64,000 bases of DNA from Boswellia sacra (GCA_013180625.2 SNVD02016137.1:1-64000), one strand, 5' to 3'; shown: positions 23,486 through 36,757, counted from the stretch's first letter. The notes: a model not told the origin generated them from the sequence alone. A program made the numbers and translations.

Positions 23486-25290
23486 AGACAGGCAACAGTT
23501 ATTTAAACAGTTGCTTTTTATTATCAAATATTATAATTATAATATTAAAGTAGTATGGAAAAAATTTTGATGTCCCTTACCGGTAATAATTTTGATTCTA
23601 TTGAGCACTACTAGAGTAGAAATAAAAATTATTATTGTATTATATCAATTTGTGTTCAAAGAATTAGGTCAAAACCTTTATTCCAATATTCTAATGAGAA
23701 ATTGTTTGTTTTGATTCGTAGCTTTCACAAAATTGTCTTCTAAAAGGCTATTCATGGCGAAAGATAAAGTCTTGTTCTTATAATATATATTACATAGATC
23801 TACTCATAATACAACCAGTGCAGGATAAATTCCACTTGTGATTGAACCCTAACACTAATAAGCCAACCTTTGATGCAACGATTTCAGCCTATCTCCACGA
23901 AGTATTTGTGCGTTTTTGAGTTATAATCTATACGAAATAATATAACATAAATCTCATCTCTAATTAAACCCAACAAAACAACAAAAAGGAACACCAATCC
24001 TTATATTTGGATGTTACAGATTTAATGTACATAAGAAGTCTCAAATCGTATCATCAATATACTCAATAACCGGAATGTTAGATATTAATAAAACTTGAAA
24101 TTTAAAATGTTCGAGCTCACAATTCATTTCAATTTTTTTTTAATATTAGTGAATTGTCTATTCTATTTGATTGTATAACTGCACGCGCGCATACACACAT
24201 ATGTTAAATGTGCTAATTCTACATTCTTTATAATTAGGCACTTATTATTCGTAATATTCATGATCATGGATGAAGCCAACTGCCTCTGTTGGGCCCCATA
24301 AAAATTTTCTAATTCTCTTTATTAATTTTATTATTTTTTTCTATTTAATTAGTGACCAACTGTAATATATATTATTATCATGTCCTTTCTATGCGCACGC
24401 GTGTGTGTATATATTTCAAAATCTTTGAATCTAAATTCATTATATTATGCTCTTTCTCTTTTATATCTCATATTCACCAGTTTTCCTCTTGACTTTTACT
24501 CACTATTAAAACTAGTCTATATTATATAATTATAAAATTATTAAATATATTTATCAACTATAAATAAAAGATGATACCACATATTAATTATCGTATTTAT
24601 CTGTTAATGATTTTAGTTTTAGTATTGATATTTTAATTAAAATTTTTTAAATTATTAGCTATATCATCATATATTAAAAATTATAATTGGTAGTCAAGAT
24701 TAAATAATTAGATATAACACAATGACACAATCTTACCATGCATCCTTAAAATAGAAATTATTTAATATTATACAATTGTAAATTATTGGATATATTTATA
24801 AATTTATATAATTAAAATTTTTTCGTTAAATTGTTTTTATTAAGTTAACGTTTCCTATTCTTACAAAAGTATCTAGCTCCATCACTGCTCGTGATCTTAT
24901 TTATAGTCCTTGTTTTATATTTATATAGAAAAATTAATTATTATTTTTTTACATTATTAAAATCAACAAAATTTTCACTAACCATCCTAAATCGATTATA
25001 AGTTAAGCATATATAACAAGTCCCATATGTATAAAAGTAACTTAGATCTACAGGTGAAATTTATTAGTAATTACGTTGTTAATTAATCCGGTAATTAAAG
25101 CCAAACAGACGTGGCCATCATTTTGCCGTCCACCTTAAATTTTTTTTGCTTTTATTTAATCATGATTTTCTTTTTCTTCAACTACATCACCTAGTCAATC
25201 ACCTTTTGATGTCGCAAGTCCTCAATGATGAGCTACGCTAAGTTATTTATTAGAAGCTAGCGATAATTGTGTGCACGTGAAAATGTGATA
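23486..25290. other. AT-rich gene-free stretch
   Basis: No coding region or clear element. Short alternating purine-pyrimidine runs occur near 24185-24205 and 24395-24412. Confidence 0.5.
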
Positions 25291-25500
25291 AATATATTTC
25301 TTGGGTCCAATAACCCAGTAGGCACAGCGTTGAGAGAGTCGCGGTAGACTTGGCTTCTTTCTTGTTTCAGGCTAGAAATTTTCAGAAATAAGAAACCAAG
25401 CCCCGGGGTGATTGGGTCAGGATGTCTCAGTGATACAAAATCAAAGATTTGGGCTCCATCTGACTGACCCGAAACCTGCTGTTCGCCTCATTCTCGTAAA
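25290..25500 (+). repeat. Block X, copy 2
   Basis: CCAATAACCCAGTAGGCACA, then GAGAGAGT, then CTTTCTTGTTTCAGGCTAG, then GATTGGGTC, then GGGCTCCATCTGACTGACCC. Homologous to 33950-34220, 41500-41740 and inverted 20640-20990. Confidence 0.65.
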
Positions 25501-25526
25501 AAGACAAGCAAATAGTGTATGAGAAG

Positions 25527-25667
25527 TTGCCTGTTGGCTTGGACCTCGATTCTAGAAATTGAGGAGACGGGTTCAAGGCTGGCAAAGAAAGAGGAAAGAA
25601 GAAGAAATGCGTATGCGTACGTGTGTGGATACATATTTAAACGAAAAGAGGTTTTTTAATATACCTC
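25527..25667 (+). repeat. tRNA-like/palindrome module 3
   Basis: Head TTGCCTGTTGGCTTGGACC, B-box-like GGTTCAAGGC at 25570-25579, purine-rich spacer, palindrome variant GAGGTTTTTTAATATACCTC at 25648-25667, then TTTT. Confidence 0.6.
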
Positions 25668-26370
25668 TTTTCGTTTTAATTCCCATTTCAATCAATTAAT
25701 TTTCTAATGAATACCCACATGCATTAATTTTCATTTGTGATGGGGTTTTCCAATGAGTTTTATAATTGATTAAATTTAAAAGGATTTAGATTTCCAATTA
25801 ATCTATATTTAAACAAATTTTCTTTAACTTTACCATTTTTTTTAAATTTATGGCCATTGGTGAGATTAATGGTGTAATGCCCATAGGTTTGTTCTCTAAG
25901 GACGCGTCTTCTACAGTTCGAACTCAAGACTTAACTTTTATCCTTATAACATGGGTACCATTTGGAGTTGAAATAAGGCATAAATTGTAAATTTCATTTG
26001 TTTTCCTTTTTAATGATATAAGTGAATAGAAAAATAAGTTGATATGTAAGCAAATTAATATATAATATTTTCCATTATTGAAATAATAATATGAAATAAG
26101 GTTTGAAATTCATCAAATCAATTCTTTAAATTAATCGGGAAAATGAATATATTAATTTCTATTTAATTAGAATTGATTGGATATCAATATATCTGAGTGA
26201 ATGCTATAAAAAAGTTCCAGTTTCGCCTCATTAATTCCTATATTTTATAGTAAAAAAAATTCTTATTTAAAATGGCATAATATATGTACTAGAATTTATT
26301 ACACTAGCAGTTGGTGAAGATATTACTATAAAAGCAAAAATTAGTCACCTTGCATTGCTGGCACCTCTAC

Positions 26371-26488
26371 GTGGACCTGGTGGTGTGTTTGTTTATAGCA
26401 TCATACTCTGTCTGGGATTCGAGGTATGGTAGCTGAACAGAACGACGGAACCCTACCTTACTCCAAATGAGGTATTATAAAATATCTC
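26371..26488 (+). repeat. tRNA-like/palindrome module 4
   Basis: Head GTGGACCTGGTGGTGTG, B-box-like GGATTCGAGG at 26415-26424, palindrome variant at 26469-26488 followed by a T-run. Confidence 0.6.
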
Positions 26489-26699
26489 TTTTTTCTTTTA
26501 AGATATTAAGACAAATGTTGGAAGATTAGTAAGAGAGAGTGCGTGCAGAACACCACATACATAACATCATCAGGACCTTGATTTAAGTGGATGAGGAAGA
26601 GAAAAAGAACTGGCTAATATTAGATAGAGTTAAACATATATTATTTTCAATGTAAAGCTTTCAGATCAATCTTCCTTTATCTATGATACATAAAATCAT

Positions 26700-27007
26700 C
26701 TTATACTCAAAATTTAAAAGATAGATTGTTAAGATCATTGGCTGGGTTATAACTAGTGCTTGAATTTAGCTACCACTAGTTATTATTTACATATTTTGTT
26801 GTGGCTACAATTATTTTGGGTAGAACTAGAGTAAAATTTATGATAGCAATTTCCAAGTCAAAGAACTTAGAAAAAAACAATTTTAGCACTGTGAGAGATG
26901 AACTGAAAATTGCACATTCATTCCTCAATTTCAGTACAAAGCCACTTTATATTCTGGGTTATATTTCATGCCTAAAATTTGAGTTGGAAATTGGTCTATT
27001 AACATGA
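26700..27007 (+). repeat. Block Y, copy 2
   Basis: Contains GCAATTTCCAAGTCAAAGAA, a TTCATTCCTCAATTTCAGTA segment and TTTCATGCCTAAAATTTGAG, aligned with Y blocks at 33140 and 35800. A 68-codon open frame here is not conserved in the other copies. Confidence 0.6.
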
Positions 27008-27020
27008 TTAGTTATATTTC

Positions 27021-27022
<2 letters not shown>

Positions 27023-27070
<48 letters not shown>

Positions 27071-27072
27071 TT
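27023..27072. repeat. (CT)n microsatellite
   Basis: CT dinucleotide run with one interruption (CTAT). Confidence 0.95.
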
Positions 27073-27780
27073 GCCTTTGAATGTTTATCTCGTAACTAGA
27101 TTAATGCTATATATTTTGGGTTTCATGCCTAATGGTTTTATGCTAATTGCAATGTAAATAGTGTTGTGCAAGGTCTAATTAGATTAGGTTTAGAAATCTT
27201 TGTCCTATTTCAATAAGAAATCTTAGTTAACCTTAACCTAATTTTATTCTCAAGTACAGATAAGTAGAATGCTAGTATCCACAACTATGAATAAGGCTAC
27301 AATACAAAAAAAAAAAAAAAATCTCTCTTGCTGCTAGATCTAATCCATAGAAACTTTTGTATTGTGGATTATTATGGTTGTTTTAGAAATATATACCCAC
27401 ATACCATAAGCTTTTTGCACAATATGGTGAGAATTCTTATTACAGATCCTGGGTAGTGCGCTCTTGTAGATCGATTAAGCATCGTGAGTATATATTTTTG
27501 ACAACACAAATGTATAAAAGTGGGAGAAAAAATAAAAAATCAACGATATTACTATTTTATTGCTTTTGAGATATTAATGAAGAAAGAAGTAATTTTAGTA
27601 TAAAAAGGGATTAGTAGCTCTTTTTCAATATAAAAAGATCTTAAATTATAATTAGTTTTATTTTATCTTTAAATTTAGGGTCGAAAATTGGTAATTGGAG
27701 TTATAATTAGCATTTCCGACTTGTCTACTATTATTGAAATTACGATATTAAAACGTTTATTGTGGGATCATGGGTCGAAG

Positions 27781-28159
27781 CAGGGGTGGTTTGAACCCAG
27801 CCAAGATTTTGAGAAAAAAAATTATATATATTAGTGATTTCATAAAATTTTCCTATAAGATTTTAGAATATTAGCCCAAATTTTGTTTAAATCATATATT
27901 TTGCTATGTTTTCTATCTATTTTTTTTAATTTTATCCTTTAAAGTAAAAGTAGATATATTTAGAAATAAACAAAGTGCAATGAGTTGCCATCTTCCTTTT
28001 AGAAAAACCAACCATTTACTATTATTATTATTATTATTATTATATTCTAGATACAAATAAGATTAGAAACTTAATGAAAACATGTACTTAGCAATTTTTT
28101 ATTAGTATTTAACAAACTTTTTACCCTAGCTGAAAAAAAAAATTCTGGTTACGCTCCTG
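27781..28159. mobile_element. Possible hAT-type nonautonomous insertion
   Basis: Begins CAGGGGTGG and ends CGCTCCTG, an imperfect inverted pair similar to the hAT-type ends elsewhere in the window. The interior is AT-rich with a (TTA)n run at about 28018-28043. No clear 8-bp target duplication, so this is weaker than the elements at 31014 and 55937. Confidence 0.4.
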
Positions 28160-28200
28160 CATGGGATGCTTACAATAAAATAGTTTTTGTATAACTAGTT

Positions 28201-28326
28201 GAACTTCCTTGAGGGTTTAAACGGTATGTTTGTTTATCGAGGGCCCGGGTGCGAGGGTAGGCAAGAAGGACTAGTGACAAGAAGCCGGAAATAATAAAAA
28301 GGAAAAGAGGGATCCTAAAATACCTT
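28201..28326 (+). repeat. Palindrome module 5 (weak head)
   Basis: Palindrome variant GAGGGATCCTAAAATACCTT at 28307-28326 followed by TTTT. The upstream GGGCCCGGGTGCGAGG is only a poor B-box match. Confidence 0.45.
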
Positions 28327-28639
28327 TTTCATCCCAACTAATCAAAAATTAATTTTTCAAATCTGAATATCTAATTACTTATTTCCTGTATATAATTTTT
28401 TTAATTATTATTTAATGAAGTATTGTCAAGTTTGTTTACTATTGATATTAGATGTATAAGAAATAATGTACATATCAAACTGTTGACTATTATATATATA
28501 TTTAAAAAAAAAACTTGAGATAAATTTATACGTAATATTATGCTTTATAGGGATATCTAAACTTGTCATATATTGTTATCTTTCAAAAGATTGGTCAAAA
28601 TAGTTTAGTTTAAAAAAAAAATTAATCTTTCTTCACACC

Positions 28640-28718
28640 TAGGTATTCTATTGTTCGAGCACTGGTATCTATTTGAACATCCCACTTTATGACTAGACGA
28701 GGTATTTTAAAATACCCT
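28640..28718 (+). repeat. Palindrome module 6 (short head)
   Basis: TTGTTCGAGCACTGG (B-box-like, about 28651-28665) and then the most symmetric palindrome copy, GAGGTATTTTAAAATACCC, at 28699-28717. The A-box part is not evident. Confidence 0.5.
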
Positions 28719-29786
28719 TTTCCAATTAGCCTAATCATTCTAAACTCAAATTAAAATAAAATTACATAATCTGTGAAATTTTGTGTTCAAATTATATGCA
28801 TAAATTTGAGAACACAAAGAAGACATACTTTATATGTTTTTTCTTCTTATTATGACTTTTGAATATTTGATCATTTCAAACAACTGACTTATTCCAACCT
28901 GATGCAACATAAATTTATTGGTAGGTAAAAATAAAAAAATTCAATAATTTTTTAATAAGTAAAGTGAAACCTAACTATCTAATAACTTTGTAATAAGTTT
29001 GGTTGTATAACTTAATTATATATTTTAGAACTATTCGAAAATAAAAAAAAAATTCGTGTTAGCACTAACGGGACCCAAAATTTTATGTAAGAAGGGACAA
29101 CTTAAATATTATAATATCTGTTATTTTTGTTTCATAGTATCTATTATAATATCTATAGTACAAGAGAATGTATTAAAATATAAAAAAAGAATGTGCTAGT
29201 GAACTTGGTATGTTACACGGTCTAAATATAATATAAAATTTTGTTAAAAATATTTTTATAAAAAGAGCTAGTTATTATCATTCACTAGAAATTATTTGAA
29301 TTTATTTTTTCAAAAGCTTAATTGATAAATTACAAAATTTGAAAGAAAAATTAGAGAGCTATAGTTTACATTGCTTAAATAAAAATAAAAAATTAATACA
29401 ATTTATGAAATATAATAATAACACTAAATATAACAGAAACTTGCATGATTGTAAGTTATAAAATATTTTTTTGATTATATTATATGGTTTAAAAAGTGAC
29501 CTGTATATTACATTAGAGTGAAAGAAGAATGTTGCTGAAAGTTTAACAAACTAAAAATTATAAAAAGATGACAAATAAAACTAAGAAATTTGATTTGATT
29601 TCTATGAAGGGGTGAAATAATAGCCAATTGGAATAAGGGGGTAACAGTAATATTATAAATTTTAGGAGGTGCCCCGCTGCCATTACATCAATGGCTTTTA
29701 TTTTTCACATCTTAGAATTTAATTTGTTTAATAAATGTTTATATACTGAAGAGTCATCATATCTGTGATGAAAAGTAGAGGATGAC
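28719..29786. other. AT-rich gene-free stretch
   Basis: Nothing supported; A/T-rich with short poly-A runs. Confidence 0.5.
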
Positions 29787-29919
29787 CGGTGCCACTGTGT
29801 GACCCGGGGATGTGAGTGCTTGTGGCATCTGTTGGTCTCAGAGCTTCGAAAGCTGGTAATATCATATTAAGCACCGCAAGCTGGAGGTTTTACTTAAATG
29901 AGGTATTCTAAAATACCTC
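29787..29919 (+). repeat. tRNA-like/palindrome module 7
   Basis: GGTGCCACTGTGTGACCCGG head, GAGCTTCGAAAGCTGG B-box-like text from 29841, exact palindrome GAGGTATTCTAAAATACCTC at 29900-29919. Confidence 0.6.
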
Positions 29920-30035
29920 CTTCTAATTTATTTCTAAATTTAACTACATTTGAAAAATTATTTTCATTTAATTTTTAATTAGGTTGTGATTAAAATAGTT
30001 AAAATTGTAAAAAAAAAACACTTTTATTATTACTT

Positions 30036-30228
30036 ACTAAAAAATAAAATGAAAACCCTTTCCAATTTGTTAATATATCTACCTATGAAAGCTTTATTAA
30101 TTAAAGTTTTTTACTTACCGAAAAATATAAACTAAAAAATAAAATGAAAACCCTTTCCAATTTGTTAATATCTACCTATGAAAGCTTTATTAATAAATTT
30201 TTTTTACTTACCTAAAAATATAAACTAC
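30036..30228. repeat. 95-bp tandem duplication
   Basis: ACTAAAAAATAAAATGAAAA starts at 30036 and again at 30131; both copies continue with CCCTTTCCAATTTGTTAATA and differ by a few bases. Confidence 0.85.
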
Positions 30229-30966
30229 CATTTAAAATAACAATCCGAAACAAAACCTTATTTTATTCTAACAAATTTTTGGCCTTTATTTTTCACCTCC
30301 AAGAATTTTACTCAATAAATTGATATACCCCTTTATCATGGAAGACGATAGAATGCTTAAAAAACTAATATTATTCTTTTGATGGAGAATTCTAGTAAGA
30401 CAAATATTCCAAAAAGAATTTATTTTTTTGTTGTAAAAAAAAATAAAGTGTGTAGAGAGAGAATTCTAGTAGGAGAAGGTATATATAAAATATCATAAAA
30501 ATGTAATCTCCTATACTTATGACTTTAGAGTAGATACAACCAAAAACTGACTAACATGAGACACATATGGTTAAGTTTACATGGTTAATTTCTTAGATTA
30601 ATCTTACCTTCTAGGATTATAACTAGTTACAAGAGAGATTAACCCAATATCAGATATAAGTAGATTTACATTTTCTTCTGCATAGATCTTATGGGCTCCA
30701 CGATATTCAAAATTAAATAATAAATGGTTAATATCATTCCTCTATATAAGAGAAAAAATATGCAGATATATCTTGTAATTTCTATCTTATAGTGATCAAA
30801 ATATCGGTATGTTAGTGCTCATAACCGCTATTGCAAAACAAAGAAATATCAAAATCTCTTCCATACAGAAATATTAAATGGATCATATTGCAATAACAAT
30901 CTTTAGTGGAATGATTAAACAATTATTAAAAGAGTTTTTGGTATGACAAATTGATGTCAAACTTTC

Positions 30967-31844
30967 TTAGTTGCTTGGTGGTCTTAACCTCATGTTAAGG
31001 GGATGAGGACAAGCATAGGCGGACCTACATACAAGCCAGGGGGGGCCTAGGCCCCCACTGGAAAGTTGAAATTCTGTTATATCCCTTAAGTTTCAAATAA
31101 TTATAAATATACCCTTATTATAAAATACATAATTTTAATAAATATAGTCTCCTATCATTAGATTCATCTTTAACTTTAGGTATTATTTTATTAAATGCTC
31201 TTAGTTACATTGTTAAGTGGGTCATTCATATACCTCCATTTTATGTTATTATATGATTAAAATATGATAATAGATATACCCCCAATTTATTTGGAAGGTA
31301 TTTAGAATATACATAGTCATAATGGATTTTAAAAATTATTTGTAATATACTATATTAATCTAAATTTTTATATATCTTCTTTGAACTTAGTTTATCATCA
31401 ATATATTAATTTATATAGAATCTTAAATTTCGATAATGAAATAGTATAAAAAAATTTCTCTAATTATAGAATATCAAAATCTAAATATTAAATACATTTA
31501 GCTTTTATATAAAGTGTTAAAACAATATTATTTAAAATATATTAATTTAATTATAATCAAAAGGCTTTAAAACTTTTACATACGTTAGAAAATTTTTTCT
31601 TGAAACTTATATATATTTAATTTATCTAAACATTATCTTAAATATAATTATATCTTAAATATTATATTTAGTTACTTATATTTATCTTAATTTTTTACTA
31701 CATGGTGTCCGCTCTAAAGAAATTTTCTGGGTCCGCCGCTGAGGACAGGGGTTCTAGGTTGGCAAACAGCCAAAGAAGCAGCAACGCTACACACACACAC
31801 AGAGACATATATATATGATAAAAAGAGGTATTCTAAAATACCTT
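30967..31844 (+). repeat. tRNA-like/palindrome module 8, split by a hAT-type element
   Basis: Head TTGCTTGGTGGTCTTAACC at 30971-30989; the element at 31014-31741 interrupts it. After it the module resumes with GGTTCTAGGTTGG (B-box-like, 31750 onward), a (CA)n run, palindrome GAGGTATTCTAAAATACCTT at 31825-31844 and a T-run. Confidence 0.6.
31014..31741. mobile_element. hAT-type nonautonomous element with 8-bp target duplication
   Basis: 728 bp. Ends CATAGGCGGACC and GGTCCGCCGCTG form imperfect terminal inverted repeats. Flanks are AGGACAAG (31006-31013) and AGGACAGG (31742-31749), an 8-bp duplication with one mismatch, as expected for the hAT superfamily. Interior AT-rich, noncoding. Confidence 0.75.
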
Positions 31845-32905
31845 AGTTTTTATCCCAATTTAATGGTAATTGATTTTCTAATAGGCTAATAGCTATTTCC
31901 ATTAATATTTGTTTTTTTTTCCATCCCAATTTAATGGTAATTGATTTTTTATCCCAATTTTCTAATCAATACCACATGTAATTAAATTATAGAAATCTGC
32001 TAGGTTGATAGCTATTTCCATTACTATTTGGTAATAGGGTTCTCAGATGATTTTTATTATTAAACTAGGCTTGAAAGGATATGCATCTCTAGTTATTTAT
32101 TTCCTTATTAACTTCTTTTTCTATTATTTTAATAATGTTATCTTGATTGGTGAATGATTTATAAACGGAACCAAAATCAAGCCTAAATTTAAAATTCTAT
32201 TTAATATATTATACATCTTTATGTTTTGAAGCAGATTAACATATTTTTGTTTTGGAGAGGATCTTTTAACATAAATTTTTTATACAGTTTATTGACATAA
32301 ATTTCTAACCATTAATCTCACAAAATCCAACGGTTGATATTGAAAGTCAATAAATTTTTTTAATACTGCTAACTCATCAATCATCTCCACCATTAGATTT
32401 TGTATATCAATGGCTAGAAATTTGTGTTCAGTTTTGTTTCAAAAAATTAGTATTAAAAGATTTCCTCCCATTAGTTTTTCATAAATAAGATAATAATCTA
32501 AAATAACATTCAGATTATTTAAATTAGTCTGTAAAATGAATATCATTCATTTCTAATTAATTAGCATTGATCATATGTTAATATATCAAAGCCAATGCTT
32601 TGCTCTATATTGTGTCCAATAAATTATGTAGGAAACTTTTCTTGCATCAAAATTTCTAGTTTCATCTCATTAATCTTTGATATCTTATATTCATGAAAAA
32701 GTTATATTATTTTCCTGTAATTTTAATTGTCTCCTGCCATAATCAAAAAACAAAAGATGAGAGGCTCCTTGAGTTTGTATTTCTTTTTTCTTTTTATATT
32801 CATGGAAAAAGATAAAAGGTAACGGCGGGAAACTAGCAATGCAGTTAGGTACTGAAAATGCTATGTAGATAAAAAATAGGTAACACCAGCTTGCCAGCAA
32901 CTCGA

Positions 32906-33021
32906 CGTGGAACTGGTGGTGCCAGTACTATTGCATCACATTATCAGGTCTCATGCTCGAGCCAGCTAGTAGCTGAATTGATCTTCTTTCTAAATTCAAA
33001 TGAGATATTCTAAAATATCTC
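32906..33021 (+). repeat. tRNA-like/palindrome module 9
   Basis: Head CGTGGAACTGGTGGTGCCAG, TTGCATCACATTATC, B-box-like GCTCGAGCC at 32955-32963, palindrome GAGATATTCTAAAATATCTC at 33002-33021. The two arm substitutions are complementary (GGTAT to GATAT and ATACC to ATATC), so pairing is kept. Confidence 0.65.
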
Positions 33022-33139
33022 TATTTTGTTCTTTTTAATATGTTATAATTTTTCTTGTTTAAGTAACGAAAGATTATCAAGATTACTAATTAAATGTTGA
33101 AAAAACTATTTTTCAATATGTTATATTTTTTTTTGAAGT

Positions 33140-33440
33140 AATGAAGGATTGTTAAGATCATTTGTTAAATATTGATTAGTACTTAAATTTAGATTCTATC
33201 CGTTATTATTTACATATTCTAATATGGCTATAGGCTACAAATGCATTCATATGATTGGAGTAAAAGTGATTTTGCCAATTTCCACTTCGAAGAATTTAGA
33301 AAGACAATTTTAACAAATGTAGAGATTGATTGGTGATTAAAACATTAAATCATTATTTTCGATGCAGAATGATTTTATATTCTTAATTACATTTCATGCT
33401 TAAAATTTGAGTTAGAAAAATTAGAGAATTAAATACTTGA
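33140..33440 (+). repeat. Block Y, copy 3
   Basis: GCCAATTTCCACTTCGAAGA and ATTTCATGCTTAAAATTTGA in Y order; aligned with 26700-27007 and 35800-36120. Confidence 0.6.
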
Positions 33441-33949
33441 TATTAAGTCTACATCTACAAGCTTAAGCTTTTAAAAAAGTGGCAAACTTAACATGGTATC
33501 AGAGCCGTTACAACCAAATGATTGCAAGTTCGAATCATCTCTGTGTTATTTAGAAAATTAATTAAAAAGTATTATTGTTTGACCCATTTATAAGACCTGT
33601 TGAGATATGTAAGACTCGATTTGGATCACATTGCAAGTGCACAGGATCCTTGCACGTGAGGGGGCGTATTAGAGAATTAAATACTTGGTTTTAAACCCAT
33701 ATCTATAAACTTAAGTTTTTAGAAAAGTGACAAACTTAACAGAAAATTGGTCTATCAACGTCATGGTTAGCTGGCTTTAGCCATATCAAACATAGCTCAT
33801 TAACATACCTATACTCTCACGACAAAAATCAATTTCCATCACACATAATTGCACCTTCATTATTCTTCAAAACATGTAATACTAGCGTCTAATCTAAGCA
33901 ATTGAATTGCCAACTGAATCATAGGAAGACGAAATGGAAATGAGAAAAA

Positions 33950-34220
33950 TGTCTTACATGCTTCCAAGGAACTTCAGGTAAAGATAGCAGAGAAGGTTTT
34001 ATTTGCTTATTTCTTGAGTTCAATAACCTGTTGGAGAGAGTGTAGAGAGCAGAACGTTTGCTAATTGGCTATCTCCTCCAATTCATGCAGAGATTTTCAG
34101 AAATTAAAATGAATTCCAAAAGCTTAGCGATTGGGCCATTGGGCCGGGATATCTCACAGGGTAAACAAATGAAAAATTTTGGCTCCATTTGTTATTTCTA
34201 AAACTGAAAGAGAAGCAATC
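33950..34220 (+). repeat. Block X, copy 3
   Basis: GATAGCAGAGAAGGTTTTAT, AATAACCTGTTGGAGAGAGT, GAGATTTTCAGAAATTAAAA, GATTGGGCCATTGGGCCGGG and TTTTGGCTCCATTTG occur in the same order as at 25290 and 41500. Confidence 0.65.
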
Positions 34221-34919
34221 TCAGCACACAAACAAGATATTATGAAATGATTAAACGTTAATTCCTCAAAAGGATCATATATATAAACTTTGATGCTTAA
34301 GATGTAGAGATAAATGACTAATATGAGATAAACGTAAGTTTACTTTTGTTTCTTACATGCATAGATGTTAGGTTGTCAATTATATTTAATATTGAAGGGT
34401 TAATTATAACAGATATAAATATGAAATACCTTTTAATTTCTATCCAAAAGGGCTCCAAAGGCAGGCATGTTAGCGTTTCCCATGATCAGTATCATAAAAA
34501 TTCAATATTACTTTGTCTAATGCTAATTGTCTAATGCTAAAGCAACGACAAAATCTCTTTCATACTAATATTAAATGAATATTAAAATGCTAAAATCATC
34601 TTTCGTTGGATGCTTAAATAAGTTATTTTATAAGACATAACTGTCAACCTTTCTTGTTTCCTTGGTGGGAAACAAAATGTCATAGCATTGATGAAGGTAG
34701 AAAGGGCAATGGAAGACTTACAACATTCATACACCATAAACTCTACAACATGTCACAACATGACAGTTTATATGATGAAAATTTATTGAAAAAGAAAAAA
34801 AATTAAATGAGGAAAGTTACGTCTCCAGTAGAAATTTATCAATTATCACTAAAGCTGTCACGTCATGTTGTGGAGTTTATATCGTGTGAATGTTATAAGT
34901 TTAACATTATTGAAGAAAA

Positions 34920-34942
34920 AAGAGCCACTCTCAAATACCTAT
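34920..34942 (+). repeat. Degenerate palindrome copy
   Basis: AGAGCCACTCTCAAATACCT followed by ATTTTTATTT and a TCCCAATTTA segment. It sits where module A is expected after block X; the left arm is lost. Confidence 0.4.
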
Positions 34943-35473
34943 TTTTATTTTTATTTTTAAATCCCAATTTATAGTAAACTAGTAATATACGTGCTAACCA
35001 ATATCCACGTGCAATTACGGTATAATATCAAGAATCATAGAAATGTAGTAGCCATTTTTATTGATAATGGGATTTTCAATATGAAATTGGAAATTCGAGT
35101 TTTTCTTTTTTTCTTTTAAATAATTTAGAGAAATAACTGATAAGTTTTTGTAGCATATGAACAGATAATATTTTTCACAGATGAGATAATAATTTGAAAT
35201 AACATTTAGGATCTTTCTAATTAATTCTTTAAATTAATCGGTTAAATGAATCATATGAATTTCTAATTAATTAGCCTTCATCGGATGCTAATAAATTAAC
35301 AATATTCGTTTGAGTTTGTAATTTTTTGTTATATTTATTTGGAACTCTTGCATAAAAGATCATCATAAGAGTGATAGTAAAAATTCTACAAAGTCATTGC
35401 CCACCGCCGACGGGTGCTGGGGTTAGTGAAAGTACTAAAGCAGAAGATAGAACCCACTGGCTACCGATCTCTG

Positions 35474-35596
35474 CGTGGAGCCAGCGGTGCGAGTGCTTAC
35501 TGCATCATATTATCTAGTGTCAAGTTCGAGATCCCGTGGCTGAATGGAACACCACTCAATTAATTCAAAGTCAAATGAGGTATTCTAAAATGCTTC
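35474..35596 (+). repeat. tRNA-like/palindrome module 10
   Basis: GTGGAGCCAGCGGTGCGAGT head, CTTACTGCATCATATTATC, B-box-like AGTTCGAGATCC at 35523-35534, palindrome variant GAGGTATTCTAAAATGCTTC at 35577-35596, then T-run. Spacing between A-like and B-like boxes is close to that in tRNA genes. Confidence 0.65.
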
Positions 35597-35799
35597 CTTT
35601 TTTAAATTTACAACACTACAAATTACCTACAAATTAATTTATGTTATTAAGACAAATGTTTATAACATCATGCAGATAATTTGTTTATTTGTTTACTTTT
35701 AAAATATTTGTCTTAATTAATGTAGTAGATGCAAAAGAGATGTCAATATCAAAAATAGGTAGCTTATGCCATTTATTTGGTAGATCTTACCTTATTAAT

Positions 35800-36120
35800 G
35801 ATACTTAAAACTAAACGATAAATCATTGAAAGTCTTGGTTAAATGTTGATTAGAACCTGAATCTACGTATCAACAAATATCGTTTACATATTCTGATGTA
35901 ACTACAAGCTACATTGCATTCATAGGACTAGAGAAAGAGTGTTTTTGCCAATTTTCATTTCCAATAATTCAGAAAGAAGCAATTGCAACATAGAAAGAGA
36001 TCAATAGATGACTAAACTTTAACCCCTCATTTTCAAAACAAAACCATCTTATATTTTAGGGCATATATTTTCATGCTTAAATTAGAATTGAAACTTGGTC
36101 TGTTAGCATTATGGTTGATT
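35800..36120 (+). repeat. Block Y, copy 4
   Basis: GCCAATTTTCATTTCCAATA, a GATGACTAAAC segment and TTTTCATGCTTAAATTAGA in Y order. The copia element begins about 50 bp downstream. Confidence 0.6.
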
Positions 36121-36172
36121 AGCTAATTTTTCGACCATGAATATAACTATTTAATATGTCTGTACTCCCATA

Positions 36173-36687
36173 ATTTAGGGAAAATGACCAATAACTTTCC
36201 CTTTCTAGGATCGAGATTGAAAGTGACAATGCGCAAAATAAAAGCGAAAAAATAACACACACAATTTACGTGGTTCACTCAAATAGGCTACATCCACGGG
36301 CTGCTGTAGATCTTTCACTATGGGGAGAAAAATAATGCAAGTATTTAAAAACACTAAACACACACCAAAATCCCAAAAAACACCCAAAGAATAATTCTCA
36401 CAATTATTCTTTATACAAGTATGAATTTCTCTCACGCTTTCTCTCTCTCTTACTCTTCCTTACTCTCTTAGATGTGATGCTAGAGAGGAGGAGGCTCACA
36501 GGATGAGATTGGCTCTCTCCTTACAATTTCAAGCATTAGAGGGGGAGGGAAGCTTAATTTATAGGAGAGCTCCCTTTCTCCACTGTCCCAAAACATGTGG
36601 ACTGTTGCCCACCTAACTTTGAGCCATGAATTAAAACATGGGCAGGATACCGACCTCTAAAACATAGGCTGCTGACTTTGACCAATG
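36173..36687 (-). repeat. 3' LTR of the copia element
   Basis: Aligned with 40846-41348: AATAACACACACAATTTACG, CTATGGGGAGAAAAATAATG and the CT-rich run near 36430-36460 are shared. The outer left edge is eroded. Confidence 0.8.
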
Positions 36688-36757
36688 GTCTCTCACTTGA
36701 AGACTGATTTCGATCTGTCTTCACTCCTCAATCAATGCAGCAACTCTTCCACATCTT

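Noticed and set aside
26801..27007. Small open frame in block Y
   Set aside because: The corresponding sequence in other Y copies is not open, so it is unlikely to be coding.
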